In this document: in pieces, positions 16,196 to 25,327 of the stretch
Layout of the letters: every line of letters begins with the position of its first letter
Numbering within the stretch: the first letter of the stretch is position 1
NCBI GenBank assembly: GCA_964580055.1
Contig: CAZOJI010000018.1
Coordinates: forward strand, 16,283 to 80,282
Source of the DNA: JBDGYW01 sp964580055
GTDB lineage: Bacteria > Gemmatimonadota > Gemmatimonadetes > Gemmatimonadales > GWC2-71-9
Length of the DNA: 64,000 nucleotides
Direction: 5' to 3'
Translations under genes and position numbers: made by a program
The notes under the pieces: model-generated
The model's input: only the letters and a program-made list of their open reading frames with translations
Databases searched by the model: none
Told to the model about the DNA's origin: nothing

Positions 16196-17506
16196 TCATT
16201 TCGCACACCGATCGCATCCAGAACACCTCTCCAGACTCTCGCCAAGATAGTCGAGCAGGGCTTTGCGTCGGCATTGACGAGTGTGTACATAGGCTCGCAT
16301 CGTTTTCATGCCGCTCCTCTTCGCTTCCCAGGAAGCGGATACGGACCCAACAGGCCGCTTGCCGCTCACTCCAGCCATTCGAGCGGCCAACACCAAATCA
16401 CCCTTTGTCCATAGCATCTCACATCGCGACGCCTCTCCGTCCCGACCGGCACGCCCAGCCTCTTGGAAATAGGCCTCCGGCCGGGCAGGCACTCCCAGAT
16501 GAACGACCAGACGCACGTCCGGTTTGTCGATGCCCATTCCAAAAGCATTGGTCGCCACCATGACTCTCACTCGCCCGTCGATGAACCGGGCCAGGAGAGC
16601 GCGGCGTGCAGCGGGGGGCAGTCCGGCATGGTAGGGTGCCGCTCGAAAACCCCAGCGCCGCAGCACGGACGCGATGCCGTCAGTGCGATCGCGGGTTTGC
16701 ACGTACACGATGGCAGTGCCGTCAGTTGCTCTGAGCAACCTCGCCGCTTCACGCACTCTTTCGCTCTCGCTCCGGAATTGTCTGGCGCTGAAGAAGAGAT
16801 TGGGACGGTCGAAAGACTGGACGACTCGCACCGGGTTCTCTAGCCCGAGCACCCGCACAATGTCCGAACGCGTGGACGGCGTGGCAGTTGCAGTAACGGC
16901 CATTGTCGGCGGACGTCCGACCGCGCGTCGAAATGCGCCCAACCCCCTGAAGTGCGGACGGAAGTCATGCCCCCATTCGCTAATGCAATGCGCCTCGTCT
17001 ATCGCGAGAAATGTCACCTGGAGCCGAGGTACTGAATTGACGAGCCCCTTGACTCGCTCCGGTGCGACGTAGAGTAGCTTTAATCGGCCACCCAGGAGGG
17101 CATCCCACACTGCGCGCTGTGACTGGCGGGGTTGGGTACTGCTCAGGTAGGCAGCCGCAACACCCCGCTTCTTCAGCGCGTCGACCTGGTCCTGCATCAG
17201 CGATATCAGTGGCGAAACAACGAGCGTCAGTCCGCCCAGTACCAGAGCCGGCACCTGAAAGCAAAGCGACTTTCCACCGCCTGTCGGCAGCACCGCCAGA
17301 CAGTCACGCCCATTCAAGGCGGCCAGTACGGTCTTCCGTTGATGGTAGCGGAAGTCCGGGTATCGCCATACGGACTCTAGAACATGCCTGGCTTCGACCA
17401 ATCCTGGAGCGGACCGCTGGCCTACTCCACAATGAGTTCGACGTTCGAGACTGAGCGAGGGTTGAGCATTCCTCTTCGCGGCCAGATCGGGGGCTGTTGC
17501 AGACAT
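16196..17506 (-). CDS. RecQ-family ATP-dependent DNA helicase, short form
   Basis: A 436-residue superfamily 2 helicase with motif 0 in FRYHQRKTV, Walker A LPTGGGKS (Lys79), DEAH box IDEAHCISEWGHDFR (170-184), motif III AVTATAT, and motifs V and VI in ATNAFGMGIDKPDVR and EAGRAGRDG. The C terminus carries four cysteines (C-RRKAL, C-SGCDRC) of the RecQ zinc subdomain, then stops. The winged-helix RQC and HRDC domains of full RecQ are missing, so this is a short RecQ-like form. It unwinds duplex or branched DNA 3' to 5'. It is monocistronic. Confidence 0.92.
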   Translation of the reverse strand: MSATAPDLAAKRNAQPSLSLERRTHCGVGQRSAPGLVEARHVLESVWRYPDFRYHQRKTVLAALNGRDCLAVLPTGGGKSLCFQVPALVLGGLTLVVSPLISLMQDQVDALKKRGVAAAYLSSTQPRQSQRAVWDALLGGRLKLLYVAPERVKGLVNSVPRLQVTFLAIDEAHCISEWGHDFRPHFRGLGAFRRAVGRPPTMAVTATATPSTRSDIVRVLGLENPVRVVQSFDRPNLFFSARQFRSESERVREAARLLRATDGTAIVYVQTRDRTDGIASVLRRWGFRAAPYHAGLPPAARRALLARFIDGRVRVMVATNAFGMGIDKPDVRLVVHLGVPARPEAYFQEAGRAGRDGEASRCEMLWTKGDLVLAARMAGVSGKRPVGSVSASWEAKRSGMKTMRAYVHTRQCRRKALLDYLGESLERCSGCDRCAK

Positions 17507-17658
17507 ATTCGCGGGACACCCCTGTCCATTCAGTGCTCCAACGACTATACACTATCGCACCCAGACGACTGTACCAGTTCTCTGCAAGCAGAATCAGAAA
17601 AACGCCAGACGGTATTCGGTGAGTTGGATCAAAGACATGTCAATATCGGTCGTCCGGT

Positions 17659-18855
17659 TCAGCGGCTGTACGGAAGCAGTAGGTCCGCTATTACCGGACG
17701 GTGATCCGAGCCGAAGTCGGGACCGACGATGGTCCGTTCAACTTGCAGCTTCGGACCTACCAGTATGTGGTCTATGCGCGCCCTGATCCATCCGGCGAAC
17801 CTCGTGTACCCGAACCCGAATCCGGAGTGCGAGAACGCATTCGTGAGATCGCGCCAGTGCCTTCGGTAGATGACACTCTCAACTGGAAGGTTGAAACCTC
17901 CCAAGACAATGATCGCGTCACCGCCCGCATCTACCATTTCGCGCGCTTGACGGCTTTCGATATCCCGAACGACCGACTTCGAACCTAGCGTGCTCAGACT
18001 CTCCGACACATGCCCTTCGCGCACCGGAGCAAGCCCCTTTCTCGGTGTGTCGAGATGGAGGTTCGTGAGATGCAGCTCTCGCTCACCCAAATCGATCGTA
18101 TGCTCGATCACCATCCCCGATCCACCGGCGAATCTGATGTTCTCCCTATCTAGTTGGCGCAGTCCAATCAAGGGAAACCGACTCACCAAACAAAGCTGGT
18201 CTCGAATACTGGTGTGCCAGGCAATCTCAGGTAACTCACGAACCGCAGAAGCCAGCGCACTGCCACATTCCTGAAAGCCTATGATGTCGGCTCTCGTCTT
18301 CTCGATGATCCATGGTAAGGACGTGTTGAGAGTGCGGCCACCAGCGGCATTGTAGGTCACGACCCGGAGCGGCATTCCGTTTGTCTCGGCTCCTGTCCAC
18401 CTACGCCAGCCGATGTTGAACCCCATGATGGGCACCAACACGATCATTGCCGCGATGAGGAGGGGCACACTCAACCGCGGTTTCGACGGTACTGCAAAAA
18501 CCCCGAGAACAACGAGCGGAAGCAAAAGGATCCACCTGGGTCCGAAGAGCAGGACGGTCATCGGTCCCCATCTATCGCCCCCTGCCCACAATCCAAACCA
18601 GGTCAGCAGCACAAAGACGAGATACACCCATACTCCCCAAAAACCCAGGCGCCGCATAGGCGTAGCTCCGTGGGCACGATAAGATGCCGCCAGAAAGGCG
18701 AGCATTCTCCTCACTCGAGTTGGATCAACCTGAGAACCGCACTTGGAACAGCGCGCCGAAGACAAGAACCGACCCGGTTTGAGACGCACCCTGTGTTTCC
18801 CCGACGCACACGGTACGATGATGTCCACCCGGTTCCTACTCTCCTCGCGATTCAT
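17659..18855 (-). CDS. Membrane protein with endonuclease/exonuclease/phosphatase domain and altered metal motif
   Basis: About 398 residues. The N terminus has a short zinc-ribbon-like segment (VPCASGK then ARCSKCG), followed by three transmembrane helices (about residues 70-155), then an EEP-fold domain with RVVTYNAAGG, FQECG (metal-binding Glu), LTNLHLDTP and the terminal SDHRPVIADL. The usual GDFN motif reads GGFN here (GGT in place of GAT or GAC), so a conserved active-site Asp is absent. It may be inactive or binding-only, or compensate otherwise. ATG 18855 is chosen, in front of the first conserved block; there is no strong Shine-Dalgarno. Confidence 0.8.
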   Translation of the reverse strand: MNREESRNRVDIIVPCASGKHRVRLKPGRFLSSARCSKCGSQVDPTRVRRMLAFLAASYRAHGATPMRRLGFWGVWVYLVFVLLTWFGLWAGGDRWGPMTVLLFGPRWILLLPLVVLGVFAVPSKPRLSVPLLIAAMIVLVPIMGFNIGWRRWTGAETNGMPLRVVTYNAAGGRTLNTSLPWIIEKTRADIIGFQECGSALASAVRELPEIAWHTSIRDQLCLVSRFPLIGLRQLDRENIRFAGGSGMVIEHTIDLGERELHLTNLHLDTPRKGLAPVREGHVSESLSTLGSKSVVRDIESRQAREMVDAGGDAIIVLGGFNLPVESVIYRRHWRDLTNAFSHSGFGFGYTRFAGWIRARIDHILVGPKLQVERTIVGPDFGSDHRPVIADLLLPYSR

Positions 18856-19154
18856 GGTGTAGCGGCCTTCACACCATTTCGTAGCAGGCTCTGATGATTC
18901 CGTCGACCCTGGCGACGTCTTCGGGGCGAGGCCGCGGTGTGACCGCCTGTCCACACAAATATGATGTCGGAAACAGTATGGCCAATACCAGCGGGGGTCG
19001 TTTCGGGATGGTGAAGTTCATTGTTGCCGCCTCCGGTATTGACGAACTGGTCGCACTTCACTGGCCGGTGACGTTAGCCAGCATGTCTTGCTGTTCAGCT
19101 ACGAATGCAAGTATCACTGCCGGTTGCGTGAAAGTGTAGCTATCATCAGTCGCT
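18856..19154. other. Divergent intergenic region, no supported gene
   Basis: About 300 bases between the divergently transcribed phosphatase-fold gene and the VanZ-like gene. It must contain promoters for both. Small open frames here lack ribosome-binding sites and family resemblance. No clear sigma-70 hexamer pair or repeat stood out. Confidence 0.3.
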
Positions 19155-19559
19155 ATGAATCGACGTGCCGTGTTGCCCTTCACCCGATGGCTCCGGAGAC
19201 TCGCACTCATTTTGTACTCCGTGGCAGTCTTGGTGGCGACGCTTGCTCCGCTATCAGGAGACGTTTACGACTTCGCTTCCGGACTCGACAAGCTCGCCCA
19301 CGTATTTCTTTTTGCCGGCATCGCGCTGCTGTTGCTCTGGAACGCCGACTCGGTCAGTCGAGCGGCATCGGCAACCGTTCTCGCCCTCACGGTCGGTTTC
19401 GCAGCCGCTATCGAGATCGTACAGGGACTGCTATGGTACCGCAGCGGCGATTTGTGGGACCTCGTCGCCGGTTGCGTGGGCGCTTTGATTGGTGTTCGCG
19501 CCGCAACGGGATTGGCGGCGACACAAAACCGGTCCCGTGACAAACCACCGGAAGGATGA
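19155..19559 (+). CDS. VanZ-like small membrane protein
   Basis: A 134-residue protein with four hydrophobic helices. The motif DKLAHVFLFAGIALLLL matches the VanZ domain (Asp-Lys-x-x-His at the start of helix 2), as do the AAIEIVQGLLWYRSGDLWDL block (E-x-x-Q then D-x-x-D) and a terminal GCVGALIG helix. VanZ-like proteins occur widely in envelope contexts, and their molecular activity is not settled. It ends six bases before the convergent thioesterase gene. Confidence 0.8.
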   Translation: MNRRAVLPFTRWLRRLALILYSVAVLVATLAPLSGDVYDFASGLDKLAHVFLFAGIALLLLWNADSVSRAASATVLALTVGFAAAIEIVQGLLWYRSGDLWDLVAGCVGALIGVRAATGLAATQNRSRDKPPEG

Positions 19560-19565
19560 GCCTGC

Positions 19566-20042
19566 TCATTTACCCCAGTCGTCCGGTATCCTGACGGCGG
19601 TAACGAGACCTCTGGCGCACTCGTTCCCACCAGCGAAGAGGGAGATTGCCACCACGACCTTACGCTTCTTGACTTCTTTCACCCGGGCACGCAGTTCGAG
19701 GGTCCCTCCCAAGGGAGTTGGTCGGAGATACTCTACGTTCAACGACGCGGTGACGTAACGGAGACGCGGTTCTGAATCCATAGGCCGGCCCTCTTCACGA
19801 TAGCCGGCAGCCGCAGCCGTTCCAGTGCCGTGGCAGTCGATCAGCGATGCAATCAAGCCACCGTAGACGTAGCCTGGAATGGCGGTATGATACGGTCTTG
19901 GCGCAAACCTGCAGACGGATTCGTCCCCTTCCCAACGGCTCTGGATCTTGAGGCCGTGCTCGTTGAGCTGCCCACAGCCGTAGCATTGGTTCATATCATC
20001 GTCGTAGTAGTCCTGAAAGCACTTTCCCTCACCGGATGTCAT
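19566..20042 (-). CDS. PaaI-like hotdog-fold thioesterase
   Basis: About 158 residues of hotdog fold. It begins with the CYGCGQLNEHGLKI element seen in many single-domain thioesterases, followed by the helix region PGYVYGGLIASLIDCHGTGT with the catalytic Asp position, and the strands LNVEYLRPTPLG and ELRARVKEVKKRKVVVAISL. It would hydrolyse acyl- or aryl-CoA thioesters. ATG at 20042 is preferred over the TTG at 20063 because an AAAGG precedes it. It lies 30 bases downstream of the metallo-hydrolase gene, probably in one transcript. Confidence 0.85.
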   Translation of the reverse strand: MTSGEGKCFQDYYDDDMNQCYGCGQLNEHGLKIQSRWEGDESVCRFAPRPYHTAIPGYVYGGLIASLIDCHGTGTAAAAGYREEGRPMDSEPRLRYVTASLNVEYLRPTPLGGTLELRARVKEVKKRKVVVAISLFAGGNECARGLVTAVRIPDDWGK

Positions 20043-20071
20043 CTTCAAACCTTTCTCGAGCAACTACTAAC

Positions 20072-21037
20072 TCAGTAGACGTCCAAGTCTTGCGCGGACA
20101 CGACGGCACCGTCGTACCTGGAGGTGATCTCAGAAACCAGGTTCTCCTCCGAAGTGCCCCAGAAGAGCTGATGATAGAGCACGAGCAAGCCCGGACGTGC
20201 ACTAGATGCAAGCTCTGCCAACTGATTCGTCGAAGTGTGCGCGTCGGCGTGATACCGCTGCCACACCGAATCGCGATCCTCAAAGCCATGCTGCGAATAG
20301 ACTTCATGTACCAGTATATCACAGCCATTGCACGCATCCACCAGTGCATCGCTCGGTGTCGCATCACCGGAAATCACTACCACTTTGTCTTCGGTTTCGA
20401 ACCTGAAGCCAAAGCCATGGTCCCAGTCCCCATGGTGCACTCGAAATGCCGTCACCACCACATTCTCGTCTTCATAAACCTCACCCTCCCCGATCTCGTG
20501 CACGGCCACCTTGTAGCCATCGCGATTTGCCGGTTCCAGACCGTCCAGCCGAACCCGAATGTCTTCCTCGTATGCAGTGAGCAAATTCTCGACCATTCGC
20601 TCCGTTCCGCTGGGGCCGAACAACTGTAGCGGCTCGTCCCGTCCGAGAACCCAGGGTGTCAATATGACATCCGGCAGCCCCACGGTGTGATCCGAATGCA
20701 GATGGGTAAGGAAAAGGTGACGCAGGTTTTCCGGGCGCAGCGCCATTATCCCCAGCCTGCTTGCGGCCGACGCTCGGCGCACGACACCTGGTCCGGCATC
20801 CACTAGGTAGGAAGTGCCGTTTGCGACTACCGCTACAGCCGGACCCGAGCGTTCGGGATCGGCGTTGGGCGTACCGGTACCGAGCATTACGACGTGCGTG
20901 CCCTTCGAAAAGTCCCGCGGCTCTTCGGTCGCGTCGACTCGTTGGTCCGTACATGCCCAACTGGTAAAAGAGACTGTGAGGCACGACAGTATTGCCAGAT
21001 ACCGTTGAGCTGGAGAAAACATTCGATCGGACCTCAT
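20072..21037 (-). CDS. Exported metallo-beta-lactamase-fold hydrolase (RNase Z-like)
   Basis: A 321-residue protein with an N-terminal export signal (AILSCLTVSFTSWACTD; the Cys may be a lipid-modification site although the lipobox is unusual). The fold shows GTGTPNADPERSGP, the metal motif THLHSDHTVGLPD (HxHxDH), VHHGDWDHGFGF, ISGDATPSD and a late YHADAHTS histidine. This arrangement is like RNase Z/arylsulfatase-type MBL enzymes; export argues for a small-molecule ester or phosphodiester substrate. Its ATG abuts the upstream lipoprotein stop (TGA-ATG). An ATG five codons in is an alternative start. Confidence 0.85.
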   Translation of the reverse strand: MRSDRMFSPAQRYLAILSCLTVSFTSWACTDQRVDATEEPRDFSKGTHVVMLGTGTPNADPERSGPAVAVVANGTSYLVDAGPGVVRRASAASRLGIMALRPENLRHLFLTHLHSDHTVGLPDVILTPWVLGRDEPLQLFGPSGTERMVENLLTAYEEDIRVRLDGLEPANRDGYKVAVHEIGEGEVYEDENVVVTAFRVHHGDWDHGFGFRFETEDKVVVISGDATPSDALVDACNGCDILVHEVYSQHGFEDRDSVWQRYHADAHTSTNQLAELASSARPGLLVLYHQLFWGTSEENLVSEITSRYDGAVVSAQDLDVY

Positions 21038-21583
21038 TCAGGAGGTGACAGACGGCACGTCCCCTCTAATGGCGGTGAAGGATCCCGAGATCGTGATCTC
21101 TTCGACACCTCCGAAACTCCCCACGGCGAGCTCGAAGTCGGCCTCGAAACTGAACTCACCGCGAATCAGGTCATTGCTCGCGCTCGTGACCGTGATAGTC
21201 CCGGTGTCGGAGCCATACGAGGCGATCGAGCCGTCTGCCGAGCGTCTGAGTACGTAGACCGCGTCAATATCCTCGGGATCGAGATTGTCGCTGTCTGCAT
21301 CCACAATGGTATGAGTCCCAACTTCAATAGGGGTCGCGCTCCCGTGACGGCCGATCGCGATAGCGTCAAAGTCGAGTCCGCCAAAGGTACCACGGCTCAG
21401 AAAGATCACCCAATACTCGCGACCTTGCGTAACCGATACCCCGAAGATTGCCTCGCCTTCGATCGTGAAACTCGTATCGCCGCTGATTGTGACAGCGAAC
21501 GAGTTCTCTTCCGGTTCAGTTCCACAAGCTGCCGCCAGCACGATACCGGCGCCGATGATGGCTGTGGTCAAGCTATTTCGCAT
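21038..21583 (-). CDS. Predicted lipoprotein, beta-rich, unknown function
   Basis: A 181-residue protein with a signal peptide and lipobox LAAAC (Cys20). The mature part is beta-rich and acidic, with GTHTIVDADSDN and a C-terminal block TGTITVTSASNDLIRGEFSF that matches a recurring ending in small secreted beta-sandwich lipoproteins. It is coupled directly to the metallo-hydrolase gene downstream, suggesting both act in the periplasm or at the outer membrane. No catalytic residues were identified. Confidence 0.7.
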   Translation of the reverse strand: MRNSLTTAIIGAGIVLAAACGTEPEENSFAVTISGDTSFTIEGEAIFGVSVTQGREYWVIFLSRGTFGGLDFDAIAIGRHGSATPIEVGTHTIVDADSDNLDPEDIDAVYVLRRSADGSIASYGSDTGTITVTSASNDLIRGEFSFEADFELAVGSFGGVEEITISGSFTAIRGDVPSVTS

Positions 21584-21595
21584 GCGATCACGACC

Positions 21596-22357
21596 TCACT
21601 TCTTCAGGAATTTGCCGACGGCTTCCTTGAAGTCGGGCGTGGCCCTCGCGACGGCATTGACCTTGGCCCCGAGAGCTATTCCTTCCTCGAAGCTCTGGCC
21701 GTCCAGTTCGTAAAGCTGTTGTTTGATGAGAGCGACCGCCGAAGGACTTGAAGCCGCAATAGATGAAAGCGTTTTAGCAACAGCATCCTCGAAGCCATCG
21801 GCAGGCAGCACACGCGAGGCGAGACCAATCTGGCAAGCCTCAGAAGCAGACAACAACCTGCCGGTGCCAACGAGATCGAACGCCACCTTCTCGCCCACCG
21901 TCCTGCGTAACATCGCCATTACCATTGCCGGAACGAATCCTCGCCGCACTTCTGGATATCCGAAAGACGCCTCCTCGTGAGCCAGGACCATGTCACACGC
22001 TGACGCCAGGCCGCAGCCACCCGCCAGAGCACGCCCAGTTACCACAGCGACGACCACCTTAGGGAGTTTTCTGATTCTGATAAACACGTCGCCGAGGAGT
22101 TGCGCCTGAGCTGCATTCTCGTCGGGGGTGTTGTCCACCGACTCCAGCAGTTCGGCCAGGTCTGCGCCAGCGCAGAAATCCTTGCCTGCGCCCCTCAAGG
22201 CGATCGCTCTAACGTCCGTATCCATCTCCGCCGAATGGAGCGCTTCATACAACGCCGCCACGGTAGCCGCGTTGAGCGCGTTGCGTTTTTCCGGCCTGTT
22301 CAGCGTAAGACTCAACACGCCCTGGGCCAACTCGCGTATCACCGTCGTTTCAGTCAA
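21596..22357 (-). CDS. Enoyl-CoA hydratase/isomerase family protein
   Basis: A 253-residue crotonase-fold protein. It has the CoA-binding LNRPEKRNALN strand, oxyanion-hole segments AGKDFCAGADLAEL and GRALAGGCGLASACDMV, and the PEVRRGFVPAMV helix carrying one catalytic glutamate position. It acts on enoyl-CoA or related CoA esters, probably in branched-chain or fatty-acid breakdown together with methylmalonyl-CoA mutase further upstream. The start is TTG at 22357, supported by GGTGAGG five bases before it. It is separated by 32 bases from the subtilase gene upstream. Confidence 0.9.
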   Translation of the reverse strand: MTETTVIRELAQGVLSLTLNRPEKRNALNAATVAALYEALHSAEMDTDVRAIALRGAGKDFCAGADLAELLESVDNTPDENAAQAQLLGDVFIRIRKLPKVVVAVVTGRALAGGCGLASACDMVLAHEEASFGYPEVRRGFVPAMVMAMLRRTVGEKVAFDLVGTGRLLSASEACQIGLASRVLPADGFEDAVAKTLSSIAASSPSAVALIKQQLYELDGQSFEEGIALGAKVNAVARATPDFKEAVGKFLKK

Positions 22358-22389
22358 TTATACCTCACCGAAGAAGGAAGAGACGAACG

Positions 22390-25296
22390 TCACTTGGGGA
22401 GCTTCAGGCCTCGGGACGCATCTTCCAAAGGGCGAACCGCTTCCCGCCGAATGGACGGCGGTCCAACCGGTAGACGAGCCATCACATCCACGAGCGGAAC
22501 GAGGTCGGCACGTGTGACGTATGAGACCGATTCGAGTGCGAAAGAGATCTCTCTCGCGGAACGCGGCTCGATCACGACGCCTGCCCTCTCGCTTCCATCG
22601 GAAAGGGAAAGGCTCACGGGCTCCGGCAGAAGGAAAACGACTCCCAATTCAGCGCTCCATGTCTCGTCAGAATCCATGTGAGCGAATGCCGGCATCAACT
22701 CCACGTCCAAGCCGGCGAAATAGTTGCTCGAGGACAGATCCACGACCTGCCTGGCGCCGGAGTAGCTCAAGGGACCGTCACTCACGCGCATTCCAGCAGT
22801 GTCGAACACCGTTACTCCAAAGCCGGTCAGTTGGTTCCAAGTATGCTCCGGCAGGGAGACTTCGAGCAGCATCTTTTCTGCCCAACCGGGCGGTACGACC
22901 CTCACGTTTTCTCTCGTTGATCCGCTACCGTGGATCGCGCGCCGCGCTACCGCACCAACCAGTTTAGCTGAAACGATCGCGCGTGATGGTCTGTTGGCAA
23001 GGTTGCGGATCGAGGCGACGGGGCCGTTGGCAACCGACTCAACGACGATATCGGGTGCTGCGACCTGCAACCAATAGGACACCTCGGAAGGTGGGGGCGC
23101 CAACACAACCGCTTCGTATACTCCCGGCAGTATTTCGCCAGCACCGACGTTGATGGCACCCGACGAGGACTTGAGGCCGCCCACCACCCTCTCACCTTGG
23201 GGAAATGGTCGACCATCAGGCTCAAAGAGGTACAACGAAACGCTATAGGTCGGATCGGCGAGTTTCACCGCGACCTCCAGGCCTCCACTGCCTTCGGAAA
23301 CCTCAACGAAGTGCCGGTGCACCGCGCCCGCTGCCAGCTTCTTGACATATCCTTGAGGAGACAGGCCGTGCGGTACCACCACGGTGTTGACCAACTCAAA
23401 CAGCGGACCAGCAGAAGTGTCTGTCGCGGATCTCGCGGTGACGGTTCCGACATACATTCCCGGTTCACTCAGCTTGGACCTTTCGTAGCTGAGATCGATT
23501 GTTACCGGTCCCCCTTGTGGTTCCACTACCGGAGGAGTTCGAATCCAATCCACGTCGGCGTCGAGAAGCAGGCGCGCAGCCGGTTGGCCGGCAACCGAGG
23601 TGACGGTGAAACGCTGAATCGTATCTGAGGGCGATGCCAGTCCGCTGCGCCTAAAGGCTGCAGGGGACTTTCTGTTGTGACCCTCCTGCGCGAGAGCTTC
23701 AATCGAGTAAACACCGGCTTGATGGCCGGCCCTGAGCCAGTCGAGAGCCGCACTGAGGTTTGGTACTCCCGCGCCAGCGTCGAGCACCGTAGCATCTGGT
23801 GGCATGGTGGCCGTGTTCCTCAAGGCTCGCACTATTTCGACTGCTCGCACGCTCCTGCTACGAGCGCGCATTGCCGATTGCAGTACGGCCGCCGCGCCCG
23901 CCACCTGAGGAGCAGCCTGGCTGGTACCTTGAAGCACTTCGTTACCTGCATGCCAGAGTGGCACCGTCGAAAAGGCTTTACCGGGCGCGCAGAGATCCGG
24001 TTTCGCTACCTCTCCCCCTCTTGCGCTCCATGGAGCGATTAGGATCTCGCCGGGACTCGAGCTGGGGCTCGAGGCGCGAGTGAAAACACCGGGTAGAAGA
24101 GCACATACCGACATTGCCTGTTGCGCCGATCCGGGGAATCCCACGGTGGACACCCCCGGCCCTTGATTGCCCGCCGAGACCACAAACGCGACGTTCGGGA
24201 ACCTATAAGTGAACTCGTTCACGATTGAGTCGATGGATGCGGTGCCCTCGACCTCATTTCCGATCCCGTGACTCATGTTGATCACCAACGAAAGCCCTCG
24301 CTCTGCGGCAATCCTCGCGGCATGTTCCATCGCGCTCACCACACTACCGCCTATGGAAATCCCTCCCCGGAAGTTGTCGGCTATCTTCAATCCCAGCAGT
24401 TGTGCGCCGGGAGCGACACCGTCGAATCCCTCCACTCCGAACATGTCATTGCCTGCCGCGATACCGGCCACATGTGTCCCGTGCCCAGAGTCGTCGAAGT
24501 AGAAGTCCAAAGTCGGTTCGGGACCATCGTGACCTATGTTCACTGCTATCGAAAGCGGCCCTGAGGTAGTATCTCCAGGAAAGGTGTGATAGTAGAAGAA
24601 CTCCTGCGCCGCGGAGTAGTCACGCATGAGTTCCTCTCCCGCGAGAGAACCGTCTCCATCGGTATCCGTCACCACCACCCAGTCACCGCGATGGCGAGCG
24701 ACAACCACGGGGAATTCATCGGTGCTGCTCCCATTGCCGTTCACGTCGGCTGCGGACGTTCCGCCAACCTGCATCTCTCGGAACAGGCCCGCGTAGAAGG
24801 GAGGTCTGGCCACGCTCCTTACGCGGCCAAATCCGGCAACCGAGCAACCGTTCAACTCGACGGTGTCTCCGGTGATCGATTCCAATCGCTCGAGCACGAC
24901 CTTCCCTTCACCTGAGAAATCACGGAGGTCCAGCAGCTTCGCTTCGCCGGTGGAGGTCCGTACCAGCCCTGCGACACCGGGAGAAATCCCGTTGTCGAGT
25001 ATCGCTATGAGAACGCCGCGTCCATCGTGATCGGGATAGTTCAATCTGAATGTGTCGATGCCGAGCGCGCGGAGCGGGAGCAGGCCCGCCAACATTGCCA
25101 CTCGGGGAGGGATGACCGGTTTCCGCGGCTTCCACGACGCTGGCGCCGCAACGGTGTCTGCCGAGTCAGGCGGCGAACCTACCGCTGCGAGTGAAGGTCT
25201 GTCGCCCGCTTTCGACCCCACGGGCGCACATGCGGCGGCGGCTAGCAGACCGACAATAGGTGTCAATCGGCGAGCGAGAGCGGTGCGGATCCTCAT
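22390..25296 (-). CDS. Large lipoprotein subtilase (S8 peptidase, tripeptidyl-peptidase II-like)
   Basis: A 968-residue S8 peptidase with lipobox LLAAAACAP (Cys23). The catalytic triad is Asp101 in AILDNGISPG, His272 in DSGHGTHVAG and Ser459 in LQGTSQAAPQVAG, with the oxyanion Asn377 in SAGNQGP. Asp and His are about 170 residues apart, the long insertion seen in TPP II-like subtilases. The insertion includes two Asp/Asn-rich loops, DVNGNGSSTDEF and DTDGDGSLAGEE, that resemble EF-hand calcium sites. The C-terminal 480 residues are beta-rich, probably jelly-roll domains. Anchored at the membrane, it would degrade peptides outside the cytoplasm. Confidence 0.9.
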   Translation of the reverse strand: MRIRTALARRLTPIVGLLAAAACAPVGSKAGDRPSLAAVGSPPDSADTVAAPASWKPRKPVIPPRVAMLAGLLPLRALGIDTFRLNYPDHDGRGVLIAILDNGISPGVAGLVRTSTGEAKLLDLRDFSGEGKVVLERLESITGDTVELNGCSVAGFGRVRSVARPPFYAGLFREMQVGGTSAADVNGNGSSTDEFPVVVARHRGDWVVVTDTDGDGSLAGEELMRDYSAAQEFFYYHTFPGDTTSGPLSIAVNIGHDGPEPTLDFYFDDSGHGTHVAGIAAGNDMFGVEGFDGVAPGAQLLGLKIADNFRGGISIGGSVVSAMEHAARIAAERGLSLVINMSHGIGNEVEGTASIDSIVNEFTYRFPNVAFVVSAGNQGPGVSTVGFPGSAQQAMSVCALLPGVFTRASSPSSSPGEILIAPWSARGGEVAKPDLCAPGKAFSTVPLWHAGNEVLQGTSQAAPQVAGAAAVLQSAMRARSRSVRAVEIVRALRNTATMPPDATVLDAGAGVPNLSAALDWLRAGHQAGVYSIEALAQEGHNRKSPAAFRRSGLASPSDTIQRFTVTSVAGQPAARLLLDADVDWIRTPPVVEPQGGPVTIDLSYERSKLSEPGMYVGTVTARSATDTSAGPLFELVNTVVVPHGLSPQGYVKKLAAGAVHRHFVEVSEGSGGLEVAVKLADPTYSVSLYLFEPDGRPFPQGERVVGGLKSSSGAINVGAGEILPGVYEAVVLAPPPSEVSYWLQVAAPDIVVESVANGPVASIRNLANRPSRAIVSAKLVGAVARRAIHGSGSTRENVRVVPPGWAEKMLLEVSLPEHTWNQLTGFGVTVFDTAGMRVSDGPLSYSGARQVVDLSSSNYFAGLDVELMPAFAHMDSDETWSAELGVVFLLPEPVSLSLSDGSERAGVVIEPRSAREISFALESVSYVTRADLVPLVDVMARLPVGPPSIRREAVRPLEDASRGLKLPK

Positions 25297-25327
25297 GGCG
25301 ATGTTTCGGGTGTATATGCCCGATAGT

